A stretch of DNA of 64,000 nucleotides, from NCBI GenBank assembly GCA_017447865.1, contig JAFSMO010000068.1, positions 1 through 64,000 on the forward strand, read 5' to 3'. This document shows positions 46,801 through 54,901 of this stretch, piece by piece. How positions within the stretch are numbered: position 1 is the first letter of the stretch; every line of letters begins with the position of its first letter. The notes under the pieces were generated by a model, which worked only from the letters and a program-made list of their open reading frames with translations, did not search any database and was not told the origin of the DNA. The position numbers and the translations under genes were made by a program. The DNA is from Thermoguttaceae bacterium (GTDB lineage: Bacteria; Planctomycetota; Planctomycetia; Pirellulales; Thermoguttaceae).

Positions 46801-46964
46801 AATTCGGCCGCGTAGCCGTCCGGGAAGCCGATCTGGAACAAAACGTCCGGCTCGCTGGGAGTCTGCGCCTCAAGGGTAGAGCAAAATGAACACAAAATCA
46901 GGCAGAAACAGAGCGCGGCGAGTCCTGCCAGCATCGGGCAGAAATTCAGGATCGATTTTTTCAT
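43836..46964 (-). CDS. HzsA-related secreted protein with three CxxCH motifs
   Basis: A 1042-residue protein. The ATG at 46964 is chosen because AGGG precedes it and a signal peptide (MKKSILNF, to about STLEAQ) begins there. An N-terminal carbohydrate-binding-like beta domain (about 35-220; FIVATCYGHPTEPSQVELTV) precedes the HzsA-type region. That region has propeller-like motifs IEPCYLPNGDIVFPSSR and WVMPNGQILYMRWEYVDR. Haem-type motifs are CIGCH (Cys694), CLECH (Cys748) and CVECH (Cys896). No FGE domain is present, unlike the paralogue at 34891. A periplasmic redox or haem-binding role is inferred. Hydrazine synthesis itself is unlikely without its partner subunits. Confidence 0.75.
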   Translation of the reverse strand: MKKSILNFCPMLAGLAALCFCLILCSFCSTLEAQTPSEPDVLFQIGFPDGYAAEFRKGIKWEDYFEKDEPIAYYVVGQSRPRDWYRWHNSTREWHAAGHSFYSMIEFDAQKDYDVPLYFIVATCYGHPTEPSQVELTVNGTVLEPKRVVPGPPGFPKWNQERERGWPENMSITIPAGLVKKGKNVIKIRLFDGSWAIWDYLALREKDEPLPPDPVEDLLKKFRAPGGPMEEVHEILFAEREASYDGHWYANFGYYACETNNFPFPLGGGGALRILNLDSGEVRTLFEDPHGNIRDPQVHYDAQKCIFSYLKAGTKHYNLYEINLDGTGLRQITSGDWDDIEPCYLPNGDIVFPSSRAKRWVQCWLTGVANLHRCGPNGENIHSISANPEQENTPWVMPNGQILYMRWEYVDRSQVHYHHLWTTNPDGTKHQAFYGNQAPGICMLGAKPIYRRATEGAAESAPSENAVASKDPNRYEVCATFSPGHGMREHYGTITLVDPKNGPDDPNATRPISLRNEHADSWAFGERAFLCVRRASIVVLDEEGREQVLYTLPTAEEQPFRWCSDVQPIIKRPREEIIADTTDPTQKTGVFAMANLYEGRKMKDLPKGTVKELLVLEATPIPVHYNGGMMSVSSGGTFAIPRILGRVPVNPDGSAYMELPAKRAIYFIALDEKGNAVKRMHSFTSLMPGEVNICIGCHEDRTMTPTAEDRLQLMNAMKTPPAKPEKIAGIPDVFDYFRDIVPILNKNCLECHNESRRDGGLNLDSDLRTSVFVNSYGALSNRKMLGDNRNRPMSNFEPYEIGSQASTLFQVMESGHPDQDGNRRVNMTSEELKTVQYWLNVGANYAGTYAADACGSFVWGYSPYNLERNLDYGRIPDPDVDWPELKTMVEMFNRRCVECHKWDDQQRARALPRSISRGSVKYSSQWAFNLSFPEKSNFIRCPLAAEAGGFQRCKRQDENGKWVPEIIFKDTNDPDYQIILACIKRAQKYITDERTHFSLKPFHPNPWYTREMVRYGVLPPDYKEGDPIDPYETDRKYWDLEH

Positions 46965-47133
46965 TTCGGGTCCCTCATGGGAAGGCGGGAATAATGGGTA
47001 AAGTGCGCAAAAAAGCGGCTGCACATCATTTTTTTATTATACTAAAAAAACGCAAAAAGTCAAGAAACCGAAAGGGGGGATTCAGAAAAAAAACGAAAAT
47101 TTTACAGACCCGTGCGAAAAGTGCCCCTGGGGC

Positions 47134-49788
47134 TTAGTGCCATTTCCGCCATTCATCGCGGGTCACGACCCGTAGTTTTCCATCCCGAACGGTGAAAATC
47201 ACCGCTCCTTCGCGTCCCGTGTGAAAGACCTGCACACCCATCGAGCGGTAGAGGTCGGTCGTGAGTTTCTGCTCATTCCCGAACGACTCACAAATCACGA
47301 AATATTTCGGGCGGGACCAGAGACCAAACTCCCGCGTGGCGCAGGTCTTTCCGCCGTGATGCGGAGCCTGAACGACGTCGCAGGCAATCGGCGGGCCTGA
47401 AATCAGGTAACCCAGTCCGGGAGGCGCCAGGTCGCCCGTGAGCAGAAACCGCACGCCCTGATATTCGACCAGAAGGACCAGCGAGTTCGCGTTCGTCCGA
47501 TCGGGTTCCGCCTCCAGACACGCTCGCGTCGGATGAAGGACCGTGATACTGCAATCCTCTGTGACAGGGATCCGGTCCCCAGCGACGAGCATCGCAAGAG
47601 GGACTTTTTGGGCCGAGATCGACCGGGAAAGATTCTGCAGCATTTTGGCGGTTTGTATCTCCGCTTCCTCCTGACGGCTTTGGGGCTGAGAAAGTGAAGT
47701 ACTTCGCACAGGCTTTGGATCCTTCAGTACCGCGTACATTTGCGGGGAGACCAATATTCTGCCCACGGGAAAGCGGTTCAGGATCCGCGGTACCGCATTA
47801 TAGTGGTCCATGTCGGGGTGAGAAACGACGATCGCGTCGAGCCGCCGCACGCCGGAATTCCAGAGGAACTCGGAAATCGTCCGGGCCGGGTACGCACCGG
47901 GGGCGAACTGGCCCGCGTCGTACAGGATCGACTCGCCGTCCGGAAGTTGAAGTAGGACCGAAAGTCCGTGAGAAACGGAAATGAACGAGCAGCGCAGCTC
48001 ACCTTTCCGTGAGGTCCCGAACTGCATAAACGGGATGAGCAGAAGGACCATCAAAACGAGGATCAGCGAGAATTTCCCGCGTGCCCGAAGCCGCAAACCC
48101 GGGAAGACGATCAACAGTCCGAGGAGCGTGTAAAGCGCGACGTTCCAGAACGTCGGAGTGCCGCGCAGCCAGAGACAGTGACCGGGAAGCGTGCTCCCCC
48201 AGTGGATGATCGCCGCCATAACTCCCAGTGATGCCGAGCAGATCCAGCCGAAAAAGGAACCAATGAACGGGATCGGGCCGAAAATCACGACGCCCGCGCC
48301 GCTCATCATTCCGATCATCAACGGGAACCAGAGGAGAATATTCATAAAAATCCCGATGAAGGCCGCGACGTGAAACGCCTTCACGACCAGCGGGAGCAGT
48401 ACGACCGTCATTTGGAACGAGGCGTACATCAGGTTCACGAAGCCGAGCGCCCATTTCCTCATCAAAACCTTCAGGATCGCGCCGTGCGGAGCGTTCGGGA
48501 CCAGAAGGTACTCCCAGGCCGCCTCCACATCAGGATCGCCTGGAGCCTCCTGAATGTGATTTCTGCGCGGGTCATAAAGCGAGGGCGTGACCATCAGCGA
48601 CGCGACCGCCAGAAACGAGAGTTGGGTCCCTGTCGAAAACAGCGCGGTGGGATTCAAGAGTAAAACCAGGATCCCGGCCCCGGCAAGTGAATTAATGTGC
48701 GAGTGACGGCGATTCAGCAAAAACGCAATGGTCGCGATCGTCACGATGATCCCCGCTCGCAGTGCCGGCGGTCTGCCACCACTGACCAGAACGTAAAGCC
48801 AAACGCCGAAAAGCGAAACCGCCACGGTCGTAAACGGATTCAGCCCAAGCAGGCGGCAAAAGAGAAAAAAGCCACCGGCCAAAAGCCCCACGTGAAGGCC
48901 CGAAATCGCCAAAATGTGGATCGTGCCGGTCTCCAGCATCTCGTTAAGATTTTCATCGGAAACTTCTTCCCTGCACCCCAGGATCAGCGCGGAGGCCATC
49001 GCTCGGGTTTCGTCGTTCAGAAAATGGTCCAGTTGCTCCGCCGCCTTGGCTCGAAGCAGCTCAACGGTCCGCATGACTCCCCAAATTCGCGGCCGGCGCA
49101 CGATCTGCACGTTCCCGCTCGTTGGGACCCTCATCACGGCCAGGATCCTTTGTTGACGGTAGTAGATTTTCGGCGAAAAGGCGTAAGGATTCATCGCCTC
49201 GGAAATGCCGGTCAGCAAGCCGTTCACGTGGAGAACGTCGCCCGTATGCACGTCATCAAGTCGGCCAACCGAGCGAACGAGCAATTTCCCGGAAGCCTTT
49301 TCCCACCCTTTGGCCGTTCGACGCGCACGAACCCGGAGGGTGAAAACCGTCACGACGTCTTTTTCCGGATCGTCTGTCTGAAGGAACATTCCTCCCTGCG
49401 GCTTGGAAAAATGCGGAGGGCCGAGGACTTTTCCCTCCACGCTTTCGATCGAGTACGGGTCCTGAATGCACCGTGATATTTCGTTCGACTGATAAAAATT
49501 CCAGTACGCATGATGGTAAATTCCTGCAAGCGCCGCAATCGAGCCGAGGATCAGCAAATAGCGCAGGAACTCCTTTCTGAAAAACTTCGCCAGGAGCCCA
49601 AAATTCAAAAGAAGAATTCCAAACCAGAGCCAGACGCCAAATCTCGGAGCGTTTTCAATCGATTCCGAGGAAAAAAGAAGTGAGTCGGCAAGGATCCCCG
49701 CCACGATCATCCCCAAAACAGGAATCAGCGGCTGGTAGTCACGAAAATTCTTTCCGGCATGAATTTCTAATTTCGAGGAATCATCCAT
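47134..49788 (-). CDS. comEC: ComEC/Rec2 DNA uptake channel
   Basis: An 884-residue protein with the full ComEC layout. An N-terminal membrane pair and DUF4131/OB-like domain (about 20-230) come first. The competence channel of about ten helices follows, with LRAKAAEQLDHFLNDETRAM, ILAISGLHVGLLAGGF and GGRPPALRAGIIV. The C-terminal metallo-beta-lactamase domain (about 600-884) has VVSHPDMDHYNAV, LLTGDL and APHHGGKT. It carries single-stranded DNA across the inner membrane during natural transformation. No Shine-Dalgarno is obvious. The HU gene lies upstream beyond a terminator, so transcription is probably separate. Confidence 0.95.
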   Translation of the reverse strand: MDDSSKLEIHAGKNFRDYQPLIPVLGMIVAGILADSLLFSSESIENAPRFGVWLWFGILLLNFGLLAKFFRKEFLRYLLILGSIAALAGIYHHAYWNFYQSNEISRCIQDPYSIESVEGKVLGPPHFSKPQGGMFLQTDDPEKDVVTVFTLRVRARRTAKGWEKASGKLLVRSVGRLDDVHTGDVLHVNGLLTGISEAMNPYAFSPKIYYRQQRILAVMRVPTSGNVQIVRRPRIWGVMRTVELLRAKAAEQLDHFLNDETRAMASALILGCREEVSDENLNEMLETGTIHILAISGLHVGLLAGGFFLFCRLLGLNPFTTVAVSLFGVWLYVLVSGGRPPALRAGIIVTIATIAFLLNRRHSHINSLAGAGILVLLLNPTALFSTGTQLSFLAVASLMVTPSLYDPRRNHIQEAPGDPDVEAAWEYLLVPNAPHGAILKVLMRKWALGFVNLMYASFQMTVVLLPLVVKAFHVAAFIGIFMNILLWFPLMIGMMSGAGVVIFGPIPFIGSFFGWICSASLGVMAAIIHWGSTLPGHCLWLRGTPTFWNVALYTLLGLLIVFPGLRLRARGKFSLILVLMVLLLIPFMQFGTSRKGELRCSFISVSHGLSVLLQLPDGESILYDAGQFAPGAYPARTISEFLWNSGVRRLDAIVVSHPDMDHYNAVPRILNRFPVGRILVSPQMYAVLKDPKPVRSTSLSQPQSRQEEAEIQTAKMLQNLSRSISAQKVPLAMLVAGDRIPVTEDCSITVLHPTRACLEAEPDRTNANSLVLLVEYQGVRFLLTGDLAPPGLGYLISGPPIACDVVQAPHHGGKTCATREFGLWSRPKYFVICESFGNEQKLTTDLYRSMGVQVFHTGREGAVIFTVRDGKLRVVTRDEWRKWH

Positions 49789-49825
49789 TTTGAGCGGGAG
49801 GTAGTTCAGAACGTTTATATACGTT

Positions 49826-49862
49826 AAAAAACCTCTCCGTCTTTTCAGGCGAAGAGGTTTTC
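49826..49862 (-). terminator. Rho-independent terminator after the HU gene
   Basis: On the minus strand AACCTCTTCGCCT, loop GAAA, AGACGGAGAGGTT (with G-T pairs) is followed by a T-run. It lies 22 nt after the HU stop. Confidence 0.75.
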
Positions 49863-49883
49863 GTGGTTGATTTTAATTCAAAC

Positions 49884-50222
49884 TCATTTGACGCAGGAGT
49901 CTTTCAGACCCTTCAGCGGGCGAATCTTGATCTTGCTGGAAGCCGGTTTCGCCGGAATGTCGCGGAATTCACCTTTTTTGAAGGGATTCTCGACGTGCTT
50001 CTGGGCTTTCTTGGCCGGGACGGTCTTCTTCTCGATCTTCAGCAGACCGGGGAAGATGAAGGCGCCAGGGCCTTTCGGGGCGACGCTCTTGCGAATCTGA
50101 TCGGCCAGGGCGTCAATGACGGCGGCGACCTGTTTCTTGGTCAGACCAGTAGCTTCCGCGACAGCGGACTGGATTTCGGACTTCGTCAACGGTTTGACGG
50201 GTGCGGCTGCTTTTTTAGCCAT
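49884..50222 (-). CDS. HU/IHF-family DNA-binding protein
   Basis: A 112-residue basic protein, AAGGAGG before the ATG. TKSEIQSAVAEATGLTKKQVAAVIDALADQI is the HU helix pair, followed by the beta saddle with GLLKIEKKTVPAKKAQK and the DNA-contact region NPFKKGE. Compared with canonical 90-residue HU it has a short Lys/Ala/Pro N-terminal extension and a longer C-terminus (ASSKIKIRPLKGLKDSCVK). This HU-like subtype is known in planctomycetes and related bacteria. It bends and compacts DNA. A 5' leader hairpin (50288-50316) and a terminator frame it as a single-gene unit. Confidence 0.92.
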   Translation of the reverse strand: MAKKAAAPVKPLTKSEIQSAVAEATGLTKKQVAAVIDALADQIRKSVAPKGPGAFIFPGLLKIEKKTVPAKKAQKHVENPFKKGEFRDIPAKPASSKIKIRPLKGLKDSCVK

Positions 50223-50287
50223 AGTTGGGATCCCTCCTTGGGAAGAAAAAATGGAAACAAAAAAATTTAAGTGGGAAAGGAAAATTC

Positions 50288-50316
50288 ATTTCAGCCGGGG
50301 ATTTTCCCGCTGAAAT
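50288..50316 (-). other. Hairpin in the HU gene leader
   Basis: ATTTCAGC (50288-50295) pairs with GCTGAAAT (50309-50316), with an inner GGG/CCC. It stands about 65 nt before the HU start. A weak CATAAT -10 lies upstream at 50337-50342. It may affect mRNA stability or autoregulation. The rest of the gap, 50317-50504, is A-tract DNA without a gene and is probably curved. Confidence 0.4.
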
Positions 50317-50504
50317 CAACACTCATCCTTTTCTTAATTATGATTAAATCGTTTTTTACGAAAAAAAACAAGTGGGATTATGGCAAAAAAGCCAAAAAAA
50401 TCGAAAAAAAGTGAAAAAAAATGAAAAAAATTCCAGTTTTAGCCCCATTTTTCAGGGTCCCCGGGAATTTTTATCTCAAAAACCCCGAAAATTCCCACCC
50501 GAAT

Positions 50505-52571
50505 TCACTTCACTTCTTCGACGATCAACCCACTTCCATCAAGCATCAGGAGCAAACGTTCGTACTGAAGCCGCGCGTCTTCAGCGACACGAACACGCAG
50601 GATCGGTTTCCAGTAAACTCCGCGCCCAGCGTCGCCCCATTGATTAATCTGAGTGCCGATTTCTTTCGCCAAACGTTTCACCGTCGGGATCGGTTTTCCA
50701 ATCATGATCGTGACCGCATCTGTGCCGGGCGTAGCGCTCAATATGATTCGGTCTTTGCGGCACTCCATCGGGACCGGCCGGGTCAGCGACGTCATATTCG
50801 GCCGGTAATGCGCCAGGGCCCAGTTCTGCCCTTCCGACTCCGCGACACGCTGAACGTCCTGATCAGCACCTTGGGGCGGCATTTGACCCGAATCCGGAAC
50901 AGAGGCCGGGCAATTCTCGGCGCTCATCCCCATTGCAGGACCACCGGCGGCACCGGATGTACCCGTTCCACCAGCCGCAGGGCTTCCGCTGGGTCCGCCC
51001 GTTCCGGCCGCGTATTCCTGAGCCGTTTTACCTTTGGGAGCCTGGGAACCATTTCCATTTTGACCATAGGGTGAAGCGTTTTCGGAGGGATCCTCCTCGC
51101 CTGCCGTCGCCGCCGCCCAAAGGGACAAATTGTTGGCCGAGGCTTTCGTTAAATTCGGGGCCCCTTGAGCGTTTTCGCCATCAACTGGCTGGGAGTTCAG
51201 GTTTCCACCGTTCGAGCCGTACGCGCCGCTGGTCGGAGCCGAACTTGGACCACCAGCAATCCATCCAGTTCCAGGACCTCCCGGAATTCCGTTTGATGTA
51301 GAGGCTACATTCCCACTTCCATTCCCGTTCCCGAGTCCGTTCCGGTTTCCACTTCTGATCGTGGCCCCTTGAGCGGCCTGTTCCGCAGAGCGGCGTAATG
51401 TACGCGCCAGGCGACTGTTCTGGTCCAGTTGAACGGCCTGACCGCCCTGATTGTTCGGGTGGTAAACCACACTGCCGCCAGCACCTCCGGAGGATTCCGG
51501 CAGTCTCGGGGCCATGGCCGCGATTTCACGCTGACGGACACGCGCCTCAGCGATCGCTTTCGTCATTTCGCCCTTCAAGGCGTCGTCATTCGGCGGATAC
51601 GCGACGGAAAGCGAGTCTTCCACCAGCTCATAACCGAATTCGGACTTCCAGGACTGCAATGCCTGCTTCACCATATAAAGGTAAAGAATTCCCTCCGGCC
51701 TGACGATGATGAGCGGGTACGGCTCCTGCGCACCGTCCGGGGTTTCCTGAAAGATCCCGTTTCTGAGCAAATATTGACGTTTGGCCATCAGCGCCATTTC
51801 GAGAGGATTTTCCATCGAAAGAACGCCTTCAAAATCACCAGCGCCGAGCTTTACATTTTCAGGCATTAACCACGCACCGTCACTGCGGCATTCGATGTAC
51901 ATCGGGTAGCGTCTCGTCCCATTCGGCCCCTCATGAGGCAGGATCGCATAAGAACCGTTCTGCTTTTTTGCCGTATTTTCCGCTTTTTCAAGTTCCTTTT
52001 TTAAGTCCTCAAGCCGTTTTTTCCCCTCGGCCAGTTCTTTTTTCAGATCCTCCGCGGAAAGGGACTCGTGTTCTTTCTCAAGCCGGATCAGTGCTTCACG
52101 AAAGTTTTGCAGCTGCTGCATGAGCTGATTTCGTCTTTCCTGCGTGGTGCTCAGCGCGATACGGGCCTGCTGCGCCTCTTTTTCCAGCTGGGCCCGAACG
52201 TTTTGAAGCTCCTCATTGCGCCACTGCTCCAGTTCATTTCGGCATTTGAGTTTTTTGATCGCGTCTTCGAGTTCTTCCCGTGTTGGTCCCGCGTCCGCCT
52301 GTTCCAGTTCTTTTTCCGTCTCCGGCGTTGCTTGAGGTTCAGGCTCAGGTTCGGTTTCCGGCGCACTTTGAGACTCCGGCCCAGATTGAGCCAGAGCAGA
52401 TTTTTCGTCGTTCGAAAACATCAGGTCCGCACTGATTTGAGCCTGCCGGGCGATGATGAGCAAAATGGCGATGAGCGCCCCCATCGTGCAGAGCAAGACT
52501 GCAAGAAACGGGAAAAGCGAGACTGGATTTCCATCGGTCCCGGCGCGTCGGTTTGAGGAATAATTACTCAT
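50505..52571 (-). CDS. Single-pass membrane partner of the ExbB-like motor
   Basis: A 688-residue protein, starting 11 nt after its upstream partner gene. A single N-terminal membrane helix (SLFPFLAVLLCTMGALIAIL, about residues 18-42) lacks the Asp found in ExbD/TolR/MotB. A Glu/Pro linker and a coiled coil (about 95-215) follow. Two similar beta segments appear: YPMYIECRSDGAWL (near 230) and RPVPMECRKDRIIL (near 610). Between them is a long Gly/Ser/Asn/Ala-rich linker (about 360-590). Related proteins sit beside ExbB-like genes in planctomycetes; the function is unknown. A stator or periplasmic arm driven by ion flow is inferred. Confidence 0.7.
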   Translation of the reverse strand: MSNYSSNRRAGTDGNPVSLFPFLAVLLCTMGALIAILLIIARQAQISADLMFSNDEKSALAQSGPESQSAPETEPEPEPQATPETEKELEQADAGPTREELEDAIKKLKCRNELEQWRNEELQNVRAQLEKEAQQARIALSTTQERRNQLMQQLQNFREALIRLEKEHESLSAEDLKKELAEGKKRLEDLKKELEKAENTAKKQNGSYAILPHEGPNGTRRYPMYIECRSDGAWLMPENVKLGAGDFEGVLSMENPLEMALMAKRQYLLRNGIFQETPDGAQEPYPLIIVRPEGILYLYMVKQALQSWKSEFGYELVEDSLSVAYPPNDDALKGEMTKAIAEARVRQREIAAMAPRLPESSGGAGGSVVYHPNNQGGQAVQLDQNSRLARTLRRSAEQAAQGATIRSGNRNGLGNGNGSGNVASTSNGIPGGPGTGWIAGGPSSAPTSGAYGSNGGNLNSQPVDGENAQGAPNLTKASANNLSLWAAATAGEEDPSENASPYGQNGNGSQAPKGKTAQEYAAGTGGPSGSPAAGGTGTSGAAGGPAMGMSAENCPASVPDSGQMPPQGADQDVQRVAESEGQNWALAHYRPNMTSLTRPVPMECRKDRIILSATPGTDAVTIMIGKPIPTVKRLAKEIGTQINQWGDAGRGVYWKPILRVRVAEDARLQYERLLLMLDGSGLIVEEVK

Positions 52572-52582
52572 GGATTTGATGC

Positions 52583-54052
52583 TTAATTCTTTTTCGCCGA
52601 TTTCACTTCATTCAGCCAGGTAGTTAAAACCTGCACGGCCGCGGCAAGCTGGGAGACTGTGTGCTCAAAATCCCTGGCCCCCTGGAGAGTCGAAAGGTTC
52701 TGCGTCAGCACGTTTTCCATTCGAGCGATTTTTTCACTTCCGTCCGCGATTTTCGCCGCCGCCTCACTCATTTCAGCCACGGCAGACGCCACGGCGTTGA
52801 GCTGGGAAACCGTCTGCGTGAACTGCTGGAGTTTCTGCCCGTTTTCGGCCAAGGCGGAACTGCAGTGGGAGAAGTATTCGTTATTCTTGTTCATGCAGGT
52901 CTCCAGAACGTCGCACTGACGCTGAACGGATTTCTGAACGTCCTTGAGTTCCGCGACGTGGCTTTTCCACTGGATCCCGATCGTCTTCTGAAGCTGGGAC
53001 TCAATTTCAGAGGAGATCCCCTGCGAAAGCCCCTGGCACGTCTGCGAGACGAAATAAGTAACGCCTTTTTGGAACGCATCCTCCACGACTCGACCCATCT
53101 GCGAGCCGATGGATTCCAGACGGCGCTCCCACTCCATTTCCGTTTTCTTGAACGATTTTTCCCACATTTCGGCCTGATTTTGCGACTGCTTCTCCATCTG
53201 GGAAATCAGGCGAAGCCCCACGGTCCGAACCGCTTCCACCATCCCATCTTCGGCTTTGGAAAATTCCTCAAATCGGCCGGCCAGCTCACGATTCGTCTGA
53301 ACGTCCACCGCGTCGAGTAGACGGCGCTCCTGTTTATCGACGTAGAACTGGAAAAACATCAAAACGATCGAAAAACTCAGCGCCAGCGCCGTCGTATCGA
53401 ACGCAAAACTCAAGTCCGAAATCATTTTCGGAAGCGTCTGTTCCGTGTCGGAAAGATTCCCGCCAAGGCCGCCAATGGCGAGCGTGATCCCCATGACCGT
53501 CCCGAGGAAGCCGAGGATCGGGATCGCCCAAATGATGACCCGGATGAAAGCGTAGCTCTGCGCCATGCGTGCCGCGTCCAGGTCGGAGAGGTACTTCATT
53601 TCGTCCGTAAAACCGCGTGCGGAATGGTTTCGGATGATGAAATCGAGCGATGCTTTCAAACGCTGAATGAAGTAACCGGCCCGGACTTTCGCGGGGATTT
53701 CATTCAGTTTTTCGACCATCAGCACCGCATCATCAGGCTGGAAGAATCCATTGACCGGTGCTTTGAAAAACGTTTCGGGGGATTGCTCCTGACGCCGGAC
53801 CCAGTAGGACTGGAAACGCACGTCCCGAAATTTGAACGCCAAGGCCGCGAAGCCGATGAAAAACATCAAAATCTCCACGAACGGGATCGTCAGGATTTCC
53901 CCCGTCGGCGAGATGAAGTAGTGCAGAATGGCCTGAACCTGAAGAACTTTTGCCTTGATCAATCCATAAAAGACCGCTGTGGCCACCGCGCCCCACAAAA
54001 TGGGAGAGGTGAAAATTCTGGAAAGCATGCTTTTCGATTCGGGTGCACTCAT
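52583..54052 (-). CDS. MotA/TolQ/ExbB-family proton-channel protein with long coiled-coil tail
   Basis: A 489-residue protein, AGGAG six nt before the ATG. Membrane helices lie near residues 15-33, 55-72, 170-195 and 205-235. The family signature is clear in IPILGFLGTVMGITLAIGG, and the last helix has FDTTALALSFSIVLMF. The C-terminal half (about 240-489) is a cytoplasmic coiled coil with no enzymatic motif. TolQ/ExbB are about 230-240 residues, so the tail is an extension, as seen in ZorA-like and other specialised motors. It probably forms an ion-driven complex with the protein encoded 11 nt downstream. Confidence 0.85.
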   Translation of the reverse strand: MSAPESKSMLSRIFTSPILWGAVATAVFYGLIKAKVLQVQAILHYFISPTGEILTIPFVEILMFFIGFAALAFKFRDVRFQSYWVRRQEQSPETFFKAPVNGFFQPDDAVLMVEKLNEIPAKVRAGYFIQRLKASLDFIIRNHSARGFTDEMKYLSDLDAARMAQSYAFIRVIIWAIPILGFLGTVMGITLAIGGLGGNLSDTEQTLPKMISDLSFAFDTTALALSFSIVLMFFQFYVDKQERRLLDAVDVQTNRELAGRFEEFSKAEDGMVEAVRTVGLRLISQMEKQSQNQAEMWEKSFKKTEMEWERRLESIGSQMGRVVEDAFQKGVTYFVSQTCQGLSQGISSEIESQLQKTIGIQWKSHVAELKDVQKSVQRQCDVLETCMNKNNEYFSHCSSALAENGQKLQQFTQTVSQLNAVASAVAEMSEAAAKIADGSEKIARMENVLTQNLSTLQGARDFEHTVSQLAAAVQVLTTWLNEVKSAKKN

Positions 54053-54185
54053 TTTCTGCTCCTGAAAATCCTTTTTAAAGTCTTATAATTCAATTCAGGA
54101 ATATTAGCAAAAATGAAAAAGAGAGTCAAGACCAAATATTCAGAAGAAATAAGACCGCCGCATTCACCGACGCTCGAAAAGAAAA

Positions 54186-54222
54186 AGCGGCCGCGCTGAA
54201 ACTTGAGATTTCATCGGCCGCT
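54186..54222 (-). terminator. Terminator after hisB
   Basis: AGCGGCCG (54186-54193) pairs with CGGCCGCT (54215-54222), with an inner TGAAA/TTTCA stem. On the minus strand it is followed by TTTTTCTTTT. It lies 45 nt after the hisB stop. Confidence 0.75.
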
Positions 54223-54266
54223 CAGGTTTTCTGGGTACAGAATGGATTAAATCCTAAAAATTTAAA

Positions 54267-54860
54267 TCAAATGACCCCTTTCGTGCTCGGAATATCGTGC
54301 AGGCGCGGGTCCATCTCAATGGCCATGCGGATCGCACGGGCGGCGCATTTGAAAATCCCTTCCGCAATGTGGTGACTGTTCTGGCCGTACTTAACATTAA
54401 TGTGCAGGTTGCAAAGCGCGGCCGTGGAAAACCCGTGCCAGAAGTCGCGGATCAATTCCGTATCAAAGTCGCCAACTTTCGGCGTGGGAAACTCCGCATT
54501 GTATACGAAGTACGGCCGGCCGCCAAAATCGACCGCGATCTCAACGAGCGTCTCGTCCATCGGAAGGAGGAAAAAACCGTAGCGGCGAATCCCCGCTTTG
54601 TTTCCCAGCGCCTTGCGAATGGTTTCGCCAAGAACGATCCCCACGTCCTCAGTCAGGTGGTGGAAATCAACATGCAGGTCGCCTTCCGCCTTTAAAATGA
54701 TGTCCATTGCGGAGTGCTTGGCGAGCAGCGTCAGCATATGTTCCAGGAAACCCACCTTCAATTCCAGGTTCGACTTCCCGGCCCCGTCCAGATTCAACGC
54801 CATGCTGATCTGGGTCTCGTTCGTGTTGCGTGTGATTTCAGCTTTACGTGAAGCAGCCAT
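54267..54860 (-). CDS. hisB: Imidazoleglycerol-phosphate dehydratase
   Basis: A 197-residue single-domain enzyme, GAGGAA before the ATG. The metal-binding repeats are visible: FLEHMLTLLAKHSAMD, DFHHLTEDVGIVLGE, and in the second half FWHGFSTAAL and NSHHIAEGIFKCAARAIR. It dehydrates imidazoleglycerol phosphate in histidine synthesis. No other his gene is nearby, so the pathway is scattered, as is usual in planctomycetes. A TATAAT (54878-54883, minus strand) just upstream suggests its own promoter although the TonB-like gene ends only 41 nt before. A terminator follows. Confidence 0.96.
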   Translation of the reverse strand: MAASRKAEITRNTNETQISMALNLDGAGKSNLELKVGFLEHMLTLLAKHSAMDIILKAEGDLHVDFHHLTEDVGIVLGETIRKALGNKAGIRRYGFFLLPMDETLVEIAVDFGGRPYFVYNAEFPTPKVGDFDTELIRDFWHGFSTAALCNLHINVKYGQNSHHIAEGIFKCAARAIRMAIEMDPRLHDIPSTKGVI

Positions 54861-54901
54861 TTTGATTCCTCATGAATATTATAAAGGGCCTGCGATTGAT
54901 T

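Noticed and set aside
34891..46964. Anammox hydrazine synthase locus
   Set aside because: Only HzsA-related proteins are seen. There is no HzsB/HzsC or hydrazine dehydrogenase, and such relatives are common in non-anammox planctomycetes.
50505..54052. Zorya antiphage system (ZorA/ZorB)
   Set aside because: The channel protein fits in outline, but the partner has no OmpA/peptidoglycan-binding domain and no zorC, zorD or zorE gene is adjacent. Treated as an ExbB-like motor of unknown role.
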